Positions 32,607 to 41,255 of a stretch of DNA of 42,547 nucleotides are shown one piece after another. Source of the stretch: Stentor roeselii (lineage: Eukaryota > Ciliophora > Heterotrichea > Heterotrichida > Stentoridae); NCBI GenBank assembly GCA_006503475.1, contig RSEH01000340.1, forward strand, positions 1 to 42,547, given 5' to 3'. The translations under genes were made by a program, and so were the position numbers. The notes below the pieces were generated by a model. The model had not been told where the DNA came from. It saw only the letters and a program-made list of their open reading frames with translations, and searched no databases. Positions within the stretch are counted from its first letter, which is position 1, and each line of letters starts with the position of its first letter.

Positions 32607-32610
32607 TATT

Positions 32611-32847
32611 ATGACGGATAGTGATGGGTTTCACTTACCTATTCTTAGAAGTTACAAACAACAGATGGTTTTTGAGAAAGGAATGAATAAGTCTTGTAGG
32701 GATACTGTCAATTTCACTTTGCCTTTGATATCTCAGAGGTTTTTACCTTTGAAAGTAAGAGGGTCTTTCCAACGGAAAAAAAAAGAATGTTGCAGTTTTT
32801 TGAGACAGGACGTCCAAGAAAAGTTAGAACCAAGCGAGAACTTCTAA
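32611..32847 (+). CDS. Small hypothetical ORF, 78 residues
   Basis: A 78-codon frame from ATG to TAA between two well-supported genes, on the strand opposite REXO4 and just before the 1042-residue gene (14 bases from stop to the next ATG). The product is basic, with no signal peptide, membrane segment or motif I know. With only four bases between its ATG and that of REXO4, the two 5' leaders would overlap. It may equally be part of a shared promoter region. I found no 15-base intron that links it to the next gene. Confidence 0.35.
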   Translation: MTDSDGFHLPILRSYKQQMVFEKGMNKSCRDTVNFTLPLISQRFLPLKVRGSFQRKKKECCSFLRQDVQEKLEPSENF

Positions 32848-32861
32848 TTGTATAATTAACT

Positions 32862-35800
32862 ATGAGCGATAATTCTAAGCACAAACAACTAGTTTTAGAC
32901 TACGTGTCAAACACGAACATAGAAACAATAATCCGTAACAGCATCCGGTCTCTAATCCAATCAAACTCAGTCCCCGACAACCCATTCGGTGCAATGTTCC
33001 GTCACTTCAGTTACTTCTCAGCCAAAGAAGACATGCGAAAGACTCAAGACTCAGTAAAAGGTGAATCTTTGAACGATCTCGAAAAGCCAAACGAGTTTTT
33101 CATAACAAGTCTCAAGAACCAATCAGATTGTTTCGGTCTTCCTCATCTTCTTCACTACGTAAACATCGACCACTTCAAAGTCCTTTACAAGGGACTTAAG
33201 GAGCTTTGTGTAGACCACAAAGGAAAATACGAAGCAGGTGAAAACCAACTAGTTCAAATGGAAGTAAGAACTTCAGTCGGAGGAGGCGAAATCTTCAAAT
33301 CTTCTCGTTTGCCGAACCCTGAAGTTTCATCGACTCCTCTTGAAATAAGAGCTGATTGTCTTATTGAAACTGGAAAATTTGAGAATGCTTTTCAGTTCTT
33401 TTCTGACTATGTTTATGAAGACATTATGAGAATCGGTTCGAATAACGCCCTGAACCTTGTAAGGGACTTTTGCATTGAACTTGGACTTAACTCACGGAAT
33501 ATCAGGAGATTGACGATGGAAGATATTAAGAAAAACAAGCAACTTCTGGTAAATGAATTGAAAAATGCGAGTCTTCAAAAGAGAAATTCTTATTTTCGTG
33601 TACTTGTCTTCAGCCAGGACCTTGAACGGTACTCGTCAAGGGACCTGATCCGCGCGGTTACCCCTTCTCGCTTGTTAAGTCTCACTGAACCTAGTGTTTC
33701 TGACCATTTTCAGTTCATTTCTTGCAAAAAGTACTATGTTTTGCATTATTCTTCACCAAGAACTCAGGAAAATAAATCACTTTCAAATGTTCCTTGTGTT
33801 TCTTTGTTCTCTGCTGTTTTTCCTAACCCAGATTCAGCTTCGAATTACGCAAAAGTATTTTATAATGAAGGGATTAACCCATATGATCAGGAATTTTTAC
33901 AGAATTTTTGTCAGAATAAAAGAGAAAAAATTGTGAAATTCTATAAAAATGGAAAAATTCATAAAATGGCCTGGGAAACTTTGCAACTTGCAAGTACTAG
34001 TAAAGATCATCAGGCTAATTCAGCTGTTGTTAATGAAATCTTCTCGTTGTTTTCTCATCCGAGTTCTAAACTTTTTAGAGTTATTCGTGAGTGCAAGGCA
34101 CTTATTTTGCTGGTGGACTCTTATTATGATACCGGATTTGAACACTTTAAAAAATTGGCTGAAGGACTTTTTGTGAGGATGAAAGGAAATTGCTGGACGG
34201 CCTTTGGCAATCCATCAACAGCCGAGATGATATTACTAAAGCCCCTAATTGTAAAGATGTTAAACCAAATCTCAATAAACAACTCAAGAACTCTAAATCT
34301 AAACCAGATGACCCTTCGCATATTAGAAAGACTAAAAACTCTCTGTTCATCACTAGCACGAGGTTGTTTCGATTTACTCCTAAGAGCCTTGCCAAAGTTA
34401 TCCGAAAGTCTTTCTCGTCTTTTATCCTCAGCAGGTGTTCCTCAATCAGAGACCTTCAACCAGTTCACCTCAAACAAGCAGACAGAATTATCATTCAACA
34501 TTTCAGACGAGTTGAAATCACGAAACATGCGAAAAGACAACGAGTACATTATAGTCTTCGAGTTCCTAGTAAAAACACAAGTAATTCAAGTCTTAACAAT
34601 GACAACACGCGACCTGGTCTTAAGTTACCCTCTAGTTCCTAACCCTTTAAAAATTTACGCAGTGAAGTTACTTTACGCGCTCTTTCGACATGACATGTTC
34701 CAGCAGTCCACAAATGAAGTGATTGAGACTCACATGCACCTTCCCAATGAAGTCTCTCCAGGAGTCTTCGTCCATTCAAATGCTGAAAATCAATTCAACG
34801 TATCAGGTCTGCCTTATGTTGTCGGCAGTGAAGAATTTTTAATTGTTTCTGCTAGTCAAGAAATCGGTTTTTTTAAAACTATTTTCAGTCAATATGAACT
34901 CGATGTTGAACTTTTCGCAAATATAAGGCCGAGGGGGTACACCTTAGAAGCAGTTACTTCTATTTGTGGAACTTCTGTTGTTAACTTTGAGGCACTTAGT
35001 AAATTTCCTAGTCTTTGGAATGTTTATTATGATGTTTCTGTCACTGGTGCTAATCTTAATTCAGCAACTCATACTTTTTTAATGCTTTTGGTCCAGTATG
35101 CACTTTGGCTTGATAATGGAACTGATGCACTTGTTGTTGGATTTTTTAGTCCTTTCGCTAGTCAGCCCTTGGCGAGTTTTGAACAATTGTTGGGAACTGA
35201 GGACAGGGAACAGTCAATTGAGCTTCTTTTGGCGACTATTCAGAAAGGCTCTCGAATATGGCTCAGGGTGTTGCTTCCTTTTCTAGGTGACCAGGAAAGT
35301 CAAGTGATTGGAGTGCCTATCGCTGTTCATTTTTACTTTAATATGCACTTTCGTATTAGTTATAACCGAACTGTCACTAGTCTTATCGACCTTTGCTCTT
35401 TAGAAGACCTTGTTAAAGTCTTTTATTCTCGAGAAGACTTTGAAGCTTGGAAAGTTATTAGTCAGGATTGCAAGAATATCACTGAAAAAATGCTTGATGA
35501 GTTTAATTCTAGTCTTAGTTCTGGAAAACATTATCGGGCGACTGTTGCTTTGTTGTTTTTGAAACTTTCTGAAAAAGATAAAGATGTTGTTGCTAAGTTG
35601 TTGAGGGTTAAAGATACACCGCTTAAGAGTATTATTGAATGTGAAAGATTTGCTAAGAATTTAATTGACTTTTGTGCTGCTGCTCATGTCGGACATAGGA
35701 AAAAAAACCCGGAACTTATTGCGGATTATGTTGAGAAGTTTGTGAGGTTCTTGGATGCTACTTTTCTTCAGGAGAGAAATGTGTTTTTGGAGAACTCGCA

Positions 35801-35990
35801 GATGAATGTTTTAAGAGTTGGGAATAAATTACTTGCAGATGTTAAAAATGCAAATGGGCCAAAGTATGGAAGAGCTCTTGAGTCGTTAATGTTTATTCAT
35901 GATCACCTAACCACATCAAAGACTCTCGCCTCCTTGTCACTCCAAGACGTCCTCGACAACCTAAAAGACTTCAGCAGTTCATCTCCCTGA
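32862..35990 (+). CDS. Unrecognised 1042-residue protein
   Basis: A single open frame ending in TGA; I cannot name the product. It has no signal peptide and no clear membrane helix, so it is probably cytosolic. Residues ~8-55 (YVSNTNIETIIRNSIRSL followed by PDNPFGAMFRHFSYFSA) look like the helical hairpin with an NPF turn seen in RIIa/Dpy-30-type and ENO4-like N-termini, which would suggest docking at an axoneme or scaffold; this is a weak inference. The rest is mostly helical, with scattered words such as LWLDNGTDALVVGFFSPF. It heads a run of three plus-strand genes spaced by 18 and 19 bases. Its codon use changes visibly along its length, with C/A-ending codons near 32.9-33.3, 34.2-34.7 and after 35.9 kb and T/G-ending codons between. 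Confidence 0.8.
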   Translation: MSDNSKHKQLVLDYVSNTNIETIIRNSIRSLIQSNSVPDNPFGAMFRHFSYFSAKEDMRKTQDSVKGESLNDLEKPNEFFITSLKNQSDCFGLPHLLHYVNIDHFKVLYKGLKELCVDHKGKYEAGENQLVQMEVRTSVGGGEIFKSSRLPNPEVSSTPLEIRADCLIETGKFENAFQFFSDYVYEDIMRIGSNNALNLVRDFCIELGLNSRNIRRLTMEDIKKNKQLLVNELKNASLQKRNSYFRVLVFSQDLERYSSRDLIRAVTPSRLLSLTEPSVSDHFQFISCKKYYVLHYSSPRTQENKSLSNVPCVSLFSAVFPNPDSASNYAKVFYNEGINPYDQEFLQNFCQNKREKIVKFYKNGKIHKMAWETLQLASTSKDHQANSAVVNEIFSLFSHPSSKLFRVIRECKALILLVDSYYDTGFEHFKKLAEGLFVRMKGNCWTAFGNPSTAEMILLKPLIVKMLNQISINNSRTLNLNQMTLRILERLKTLCSSLARGCFDLLLRALPKLSESLSRLLSSAGVPQSETFNQFTSNKQTELSFNISDELKSRNMRKDNEYIIVFEFLVKTQVIQVLTMTTRDLVLSYPLVPNPLKIYAVKLLYALFRHDMFQQSTNEVIETHMHLPNEVSPGVFVHSNAENQFNVSGLPYVVGSEEFLIVSASQEIGFFKTIFSQYELDVELFANIRPRGYTLEAVTSICGTSVVNFEALSKFPSLWNVYYDVSVTGANLNSATHTFLMLLVQYALWLDNGTDALVVGFFSPFASQPLASFEQLLGTEDREQSIELLLATIQKGSRIWLRVLLPFLGDQESQVIGVPIAVHFYFNMHFRISYNRTVTSLIDLCSLEDLVKVFYSREDFEAWKVISQDCKNITEKMLDEFNSSLSSGKHYRATVALLFLKLSEKDKDVVAKLLRVKDTPLKSIIECERFAKNLIDFCAAAHVGHRKKNPELIADYVEKFVRFLDATFLQERNVFLENSQMNVLRVGNKLLADVKNANGPKYGRALESLMFIHDHLTTSKTLASLSLQDVLDNLKDFSSSSP

Positions 35991-36008
35991 ATCCCAAAAT
36001 AATAAATA

Positions 36009-36395
36009 ATGGCCGAAGAGGCAAAATCCTTTGAAGACGACATCGAAGAATTCGAAAACCTAGGAGACAAGGTAAAAATCCTTTCAATGATGCGAAACAT
36101 GCTAAGATCCGAATCAAAACCCATGAAAAAAGTAGAAATTTTCACAGAAGACAACAACAACATCTACCCGACCTTCTGGTACAAAGACCGTCAAATCGCT
36201 ACTTGCCGAAAATGCGGTAAAACAGGTGACTCAATAACAAGCAAAAAATTAGGTCTAGGAAACTTTTCATGTTGTTGTTGTTTCTGCTTCTTATGTCTCT
36301 GGCCCTGCATTCCAATAATGTGTTGTTTAGTTTACGACGTCTGTCATTCCTGCCCCTACTGCAAAGCTGAGTTGGGTGTAAAGACCTTCATCTAG
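36009..36395 (+). CDS. LITAF-domain protein
   Basis: A 128-residue protein with a C-terminal LITAF (SIMPLE-like) zinc domain. C66xxC69 (CRKCGKTGDS) and H113-x-C115-P-Y-C118 (HSCPYCKAELG) form the zinc knuckle, and between them lies a Cys-rich hydrophobic stretch (~87-108) that in this family inserts into the cytosolic leaflet of endosomal and lysosomal membranes as a monotopic anchor. The acidic, helical N-terminal ~45 residues carry no PPxY motif that I can see. LITAF proteins recruit ESCRT and sorting factors. The gene starts 18 bases after the previous stop and ends in TAG 19 bases before the spinster-like transporter, another endolysosomal protein family. Confidence 0.88.
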   Translation: MAEEAKSFEDDIEEFENLGDKVKILSMMRNMLRSESKPMKKVEIFTEDNNNIYPTFWYKDRQIATCRKCGKTGDSITSKKLGLGNFSCCCCFCFLCLWPCIPIMCCLVYDVCHSCPYCKAELGVKTFI

Positions 36396-36414
36396 TTGAT
36401 AAATATTCATAAAA

Positions 36415-37923
36415 ATGGCAAAATGTTCCCTCGGCTGCCTTAATTTGTCACCAGTCGCACTTTTAGCTTACTTCTGCCTGTTGAACATCTTGATGTACAT
36501 CGACCGTGGCGCTGTGGCTTCTTTGGTCACTGCTTTCGAGGATGACCCGAATTTACATCTGACCAACTTCCAGGCAGGCGTCGTCGGGTCGGTCTTTATG
36601 TTTGGTTTCATGATTGCAAGTCCTATCTTCGCTAATGCATCACAGTCGGTGCATGCTTTCACTTTAATCACTGTCGGAGTCACTATTTGGGCAGGGTCTT
36701 GTCTTTTGGCTGGAGTTTCTAATTCTTTTGGACTCTTGGTCGCAGCGAGAGCGCTTTCTGGAATTGGAGAAGCTAGCTTTGTTTGTCTTGCATCTCCGAT
36801 TATTTTATCGAAGGCACCCGCGGATAAGAAAAACTTGTGGATATCGATTTTTTATAGTGCTTTGACTATTGGGTATGCTTTGGGATATGTCATTGCACCT
36901 CCTGTTAAAAATGGATTTGGAGGGTGGCAGTACGTATTTTTCCTCGAAATGATCGCAAGTGCCCCATTCATAATAATCGCTTTTTTCGCATACCGAGACC
37001 CATCTCTAATGTTTAAAAAAGAGCAAAAAGTGAGTATGATAGTTCAATTCAAAGAGCTCTGGAAGAACAAAGTCTATTGTTTCATGGTTCTGGGTTACGG
37101 TGCATTCACATTCACAGTCGGAGGACTGGCCTTTTGGGGTCCAGCGATCTTACAACGCGAGTACAATAAAAGCGAAACAGTGGCAAGTATGAGTCTCGGC
37201 TTCATCACGATTTTCTCAGGACTAGTCGCGACAGTCTTAGGTTCAGTGATCCTCGAGAAGATGTTAAAGCCATACCGATTAGAATTCGAAGATGGAAAGA
37301 TAAGCATGAGGAAGTACTCTTACTACATCACTGAAAAAGCCAATAAAGTCATCACAAGAGTCGCAATTGGTTGCCTCATTGTTGGACTTGCCGGAGCCAT
37401 CTTCGCTCCGACCCTCCCTGGCCCGAAGGGCCAGGGCCCTTTTGCTTTTTTTTTACTTTGTCTTTGTATCAGTGAGTTTTTGCTTTTTTTGTAAATGATA
37501 TGTAGAGGAATTGGACCTTCAAATATGGGAATTATGAATACTGTTGAAAATGATTTGAGACCACAGGCTGTCGCGGTTTCTATTTTCTTTATGCACTTGC
37601 TTGGAGACTTTCCTTCACCGTTTTTGATTGGAGTTATTAATGAATCTGTTAGTATGTACTTTGGGACTATTGTTCTTATGGGCTGGATGAGCTTTTGTTG
37701 TGTTTGTTGGATGATTGCTTTTGGAATCGCTGTATGAAATATTTAGAGGTTTCATGGAGCTCCTATGGAATATGTTAAAAGTCACTTTTGTTCAAGGAAT
37801 ATTGTCAAGCAGGAGGATGATAGAAGATTGATCACTGCTGATAATGAAGATGATAAAGATGATTATCACCAGGCGAGTATTGAAAAAAGTATCAATCGGT
37901 TAAGAGAGGATGAACTGTATTAG
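36415..37923 (+). CDS. Spinster-like MFS transporter
   Basis: Exons 36415-37490, 37506-37731 and 37747-37923 give 492 residues ending in TAG; without removal of the two 15-base introns the frame stops twice. It is a twelve-helix major facilitator protein of the spinster (SPNS) branch: LMYIDRGAVASL in helix 1, LTNFQAGVVGSVFM, ARALSGIGEASFVCLASPII in helix 4 and, after the first splice, GIGPSNMGIMNTV and FFMHLLGDFPSPFLIG, the typical SPNS late-helix words. Spinster proteins export lysosomal lipids or sphingosine-1-phosphate with proton coupling; the substrate here is unknown. The C-terminal tail is cytosolic and acidic (ITADNEDDKDD). It follows LITAF by 19 bases. A perfect GC-rich hairpin lies in its coding sequence 55 bases before intron 1. 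Confidence 0.92.
37416..37436 (+). repeat. Perfect GC-rich hairpin inside the spinster-like coding sequence
   Basis: CCCTGGCCC, loop GAA, GGGCCAGGG: a nine-base perfect stem in an AT-rich gene, followed within a few bases by long T runs. It is translated as LPGPKGQG. A smaller CGGAG/CTCCG pair (37392-37410) lies just upstream. It resembles a bacterial terminator in form only. Confidence 0.85.
37491..37505 (+). other. 15-base intron 1 of the spinster-like gene
   Basis: The sequence GTAAATGATATGTAG contains an in-frame TAA. Removal joins SEFLLF to LGIGPSNMG in frame. It is a phase 2 intron with A at position 10. Confidence 0.95.
37732..37746 (+). other. 15-base intron 2 of the spinster-like gene
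   Basis: The sequence GTATGAAATATTTAG contains an in-frame TGA. Removal joins MIAFGIA to RFHGAPMEYV and opens 58 further codons to TAG. It is a phase 0 intron with A at position 10. Confidence 0.93.
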
Positions 37924-38048
37924 ATTAGTTTGGAAATAGAGGATAATGAATTTTTTTTAGAAATTGTTTGTTTTTGGGGATGTTTAAATTTATTATCTAG
38001 TTTGAGTGGTTTTCTTGTTTTTAATTCATGTTGATTACTTAGCTTGTT

Positions 38049-39368
38049 TTATAATTTTAAGGTTTTTAACTTTAATAGACTTTTTACCCTTGATCGATTA
38101 ACTTTCTTTATACTTTTATCAGACCTTCTCACAAAAGACGAATTAAAAAAATTTTGAATAAGTCTTTTACAGAGATTAGTCTCATTTGGTAATTCTTGAA
38201 AATTTTCAACTTTTTTGTATTTTTCTTCGAATTTTTCATTTTCCTCGATTTTTTTAGTAAAGCTTTGAATTTGAAGGTTTTCTGCTACTTGAGGTTCTTC
38301 TTCAAGTTGAAAACCAATAACTGTTTTTTTTTCATCATTTTTTTTTATATTTCTCGGCTCAAGACAGGATTTTAAAGGATTTTTAGAAAGATTTTTACTG
38401 ATTTCAGGACTTTTTTTAAAATTTTTCACAATTTTAGAAGTTTCTGAAGCTGAAATATCAAAATTTCCAATTTCAAGATGTTTTTTATTATTTGATATGA
38501 AAGGAAGAGTTGTAGTTTTAGATAATTTTCCTGAATTTAAATGAGGTAAAATACGAAATTCATCATTTTTTATTTTTTTCGAAGGTTTTGAGATTTTTTT
38601 TTGGCCTTTCAAGGAGCCGAGCTGAAAAACTTCAAATTTTTTTTTAGAAATTTGACTGGAATCCGGCCTTGCTCCTTTAACTCGAACTTCAGGAAGATGT
38701 TCATCTGCAGATTCACGACGATTGTAAAAAGTTACAGAAAGCCTTTGAATGCTCTTATTTTTCTTATGCTGACTAAAAAGTTCAGCGGAACTACTTTCTG
38801 GAGTTTTATTGAAAATTAAATGATTTTCAATAGTTTTAGAAGATTTTTTTAGTTCTTTGGAATTTTCTATAGTTTTATCTTTAGAAAATAAATATTCTAC
38901 ATTGAGAACAGGTTTAAACTCTGTCTGAAGTCTTAAAAATATACTTGGATCAATAAAAAATTTAAATTTAGCCTCAATGATGAAATTTTTAACGATTTCT
39001 TCAGTTTTTTTAGTTTTTTGAGGCACTTCAACTTGAGTGGATATTTGAGAGATGAAAGTAGAAACATTAGAAACATCTTGGCTTGAATTTGATAAACTTT
39101 TAACAACTGCTTCAGATGAAAGAGAGTCTAATAAAATCAAAGGTTTTAGAAAACCATTGAATAATTGGGTAGAAACTATTGAAACTTGTTTAAGAGGAAT
39201 TTTTAAGACGATTATGTCGAATTGGTCATATAAAGAATGGTTTTTCAGTGAAAAATCGTATCCTTGATTCATTTGATTGACTTTTCGATAAAAGGATGTT
39301 TTTTTGGATAATAAAAATGCCCGAACCTTACGTTGTAGTTTTATGATGCTAAGTAAGTATTTTTCCAT
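38049..39368 (-). CDS. Lys/Ser-rich protein with an N-terminal IQ motif, unknown function
   Basis: 439 residues from ATG 39368 to TAA. I do not recognise the family. Near the N-terminus, LQRKVRAFLLSKK fits an IQ calmodulin-binding motif with Ala in the usual Gly position. Residues ~45-65 and ~125-170 look folded (FDIIVLKIPLKQ and IIEAKFKFFIDPSIFLRL). The remaining ~270 residues are rich in Lys, Ser, Glu and Asn and probably disordered, ending in a strongly basic stretch (RSRVKSLLKLKTLKL). It has no signal peptide or membrane helix. It converges with the spinster-like gene (125-base gap) and diverges from the CBM20 gene (235-base gap). A cytoskeletal or calcium-signalling role is possible but not shown. 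Confidence 0.75.
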   Translation of the reverse strand: MEKYLLSIIKLQRKVRAFLLSKKTSFYRKVNQMNQGYDFSLKNHSLYDQFDIIVLKIPLKQVSIVSTQLFNGFLKPLILLDSLSSEAVVKSLSNSSQDVSNVSTFISQISTQVEVPQKTKKTEEIVKNFIIEAKFKFFIDPSIFLRLQTEFKPVLNVEYLFSKDKTIENSKELKKSSKTIENHLIFNKTPESSSAELFSQHKKNKSIQRLSVTFYNRRESADEHLPEVRVKGARPDSSQISKKKFEVFQLGSLKGQKKISKPSKKIKNDEFRILPHLNSGKLSKTTTLPFISNNKKHLEIGNFDISASETSKIVKNFKKSPEISKNLSKNPLKSCLEPRNIKKNDEKKTVIGFQLEEEPQVAENLQIQSFTKKIEENEKFEEKYKKVENFQELPNETNLCKRLIQNFFNSSFVRRSDKSIKKVNRSRVKSLLKLKTLKL

Positions 39369-39603
39369 TTATATAAGGAAAAATTGAAATATTTCTATTT
39401 AGAGATATCTTGGTATTAAAGTAAATTTCTTATAATGAAACTCCCAGTCAAGTTAAATTCCAAGAATTTAAAAAGCAAAGAAATCTTTTAAATAACTATT
39501 CCAGTGAATAATATAAAATAATTAAAACTTTTCATACTGGTTTCGAAAGGTTAAAACTTTCATTAAATCTAATATTTTTATCTTAAGTCATTCATTATAT
39601 CTT

Positions 39604-41226
39604 ATGTCAAATAGTAATAAGCCAAGCTTCCTTTTTTCCCACATGAAAAGATCATCCAATGGAGACTCAGTCAGTCTGAGCTTCATTGACTTCATCACTG
39701 GGGATACTTCTGACTTGTCTTTATTTGATCAGCCCATGGTGAAGGTCGTTTTTAGTGTTAAAGCCTTGACGCATTTTGGTTCAGAAGTCAAATTATGCGG
39801 TAGTTTAAAAGAACTTGGAAACTGGGACCCTAATAATGCAGTCTCTTTTAAGACCTCTTCTCAATCGTACCCAACCTGGACATCAAACCCAGTCACAATT
39901 TCCCTTCAATCAGTCCCATTCACCTTCGAATACAAGTACATAATGATAAACAACAACACAAAGTCAATAAAATGGGAGTCATTCTCCAAGAACCGAATCT
40001 CAACAATCCGTGACAGGTGTTCATTCTGGAACTTCTACCAAATCACCGACAATTTTAACACCCACTCATCCCCCGAGCTAAGCCTATCCTCAACAAGCCC
40101 ATTAGTAGCTCAGATAAAAGAAATAACAAAAGGGCAGCCATTCGAATTAACCTTAGAAAGCCTTGCCTTCATATTAGAAACCAACCCTATCGACCTGACA
40201 TTAATCCACATGATTGCGATTGCTTTAAAGTCAATCAGCGGGAATATCAAAGAAATGATTTCAACTTTTTCAATAACTATTTCAAATTGCATGAAAATTT
40301 TAACAATTCAACAGACTAAAATGATTTTAAGTTTCATTAACCTCTCAGAACTTGAACTTATTAAACCTTCTGATCGACTTGTGGATTTTGCAGATATTTA
40401 TGAAAATTCTTCTCAAAATGATGATGAAGATTTCATCGTCGCTTATAACTTATCTGCATTGAGAAGTTCGATTTATATGGAATGTCGATCTGTTAAAAAT
40501 TCTGTTACTTTGATGCTCACTGATAATAACTTGGAAAAAAAGGAAATGGAATTAATTGATAAAATTTTAGAGAATATTGAAGATAAGGAATCGATTTGGA
40601 AAATTACACTTGTTGGGAAATGGATTTGTGAAATGCTTTTTTATCATTCGATTAGCTCTAAACATTTACATATTTTAAAGAATCAGTTTGAAAAACTGGA
40701 AAAACATGAAAATATTGAAGTTTTAAAAGATTTGCTTTATGAACTTATGAATTTGGTTATTGAGGAATATTGTAATATTGTGGGAAATACTAATCATAAT
40801 GATTGTGAAAGTTTGGCCAAGTCTTTAAACGTGGAATACGTCTTAATATACTACAACCTATTTACATTGGCATCAAGATTTATCCTAAAAAGTATTCCAC
40901 TAGTAAAGAAATGTCTAAACATCCCTCCCTACGTATGCTACTCATCAGGTTGTGTAACAGGACAATTATTCAACTACAACTGTGACACTTCAAAGATTCC
41001 ACCAAATTCAATTCTTCTAATAAATAAACCAGACGAGTACATCGACTTCACCGACTCAATAAGCGGAATAGTTGTAGGATCAACGAACTCCCTTCTAGTA
41101 CCTTTATTAGTCACAGGAAAACTAATGAAAGTCCCAATAACAATCGGCTTCATTCCTCCATTCGACTCAGCTGAATACACCTTGATGTCAAGTGAGGACT
41201 GTTGTAACTTATCCCAGAATAGTTAA
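39604..41226 (+). CDS. CBM20 starch-binding protein with a swivel-like C-terminal domain
   Basis: 540 residues ending in TAA. Residues ~42-145 match a CBM20 starch/glycogen-binding module: VVFSVKALTHFGSEVKLCGS, LKELGNWDPNNAV, FEYKYIMIN and IKWESFSKNR, with the conserved tryptophans present. A helical middle (~165-430) follows. Residues ~435-535 (CYSSGCVTGQLF, IPPNSILLINKP, SISGIVVGSTNSLLVPLLV, KVPITIGF) resemble the phosphohistidine swivel domain of glucan/phosphoglucan water dikinases and PEP-utilising enzymes. The position expected to hold the catalytic His is occupied by Leu, and no ATP-grasp domain follows, so it is probably not a dikinase but may bind glycogen as a scaffold or regulator. 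No signal peptide is visible. The CBM20 call is strong; the swivel call is tentative. Confidence 0.82.
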   Translation: MSNSNKPSFLFSHMKRSSNGDSVSLSFIDFITGDTSDLSLFDQPMVKVVFSVKALTHFGSEVKLCGSLKELGNWDPNNAVSFKTSSQSYPTWTSNPVTISLQSVPFTFEYKYIMINNNTKSIKWESFSKNRISTIRDRCSFWNFYQITDNFNTHSSPELSLSSTSPLVAQIKEITKGQPFELTLESLAFILETNPIDLTLIHMIAIALKSISGNIKEMISTFSITISNCMKILTIQQTKMILSFINLSELELIKPSDRLVDFADIYENSSQNDDEDFIVAYNLSALRSSIYMECRSVKNSVTLMLTDNNLEKKEMELIDKILENIEDKESIWKITLVGKWICEMLFYHSISSKHLHILKNQFEKLEKHENIEVLKDLLYELMNLVIEEYCNIVGNTNHNDCESLAKSLNVEYVLIYYNLFTLASRFILKSIPLVKKCLNIPPYVCYSSGCVTGQLFNYNCDTSKIPPNSILLINKPDEYIDFTDSISGIVVGSTNSLLVPLLVTGKLMKVPITIGFIPPFDSAEYTLMSSEDCCNLSQNS

Positions 41227-41255
41227 AAGTCTTATTCTAATCATCAACTTATTAG

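Noticed and set aside
34190-34642. 150-codon plus-strand ORF in another frame of the 1042-residue gene
   Set aside because: It lies wholly inside a well-supported frame, in a C/A-rich block that lowers stop frequency; a shadow frame.
37416-37450. Hairpin plus T-run as a bacterial-type terminator
   Set aside because: It is inside a conserved transmembrane coding region of a spliced eukaryotic gene, with transcription needed beyond it.
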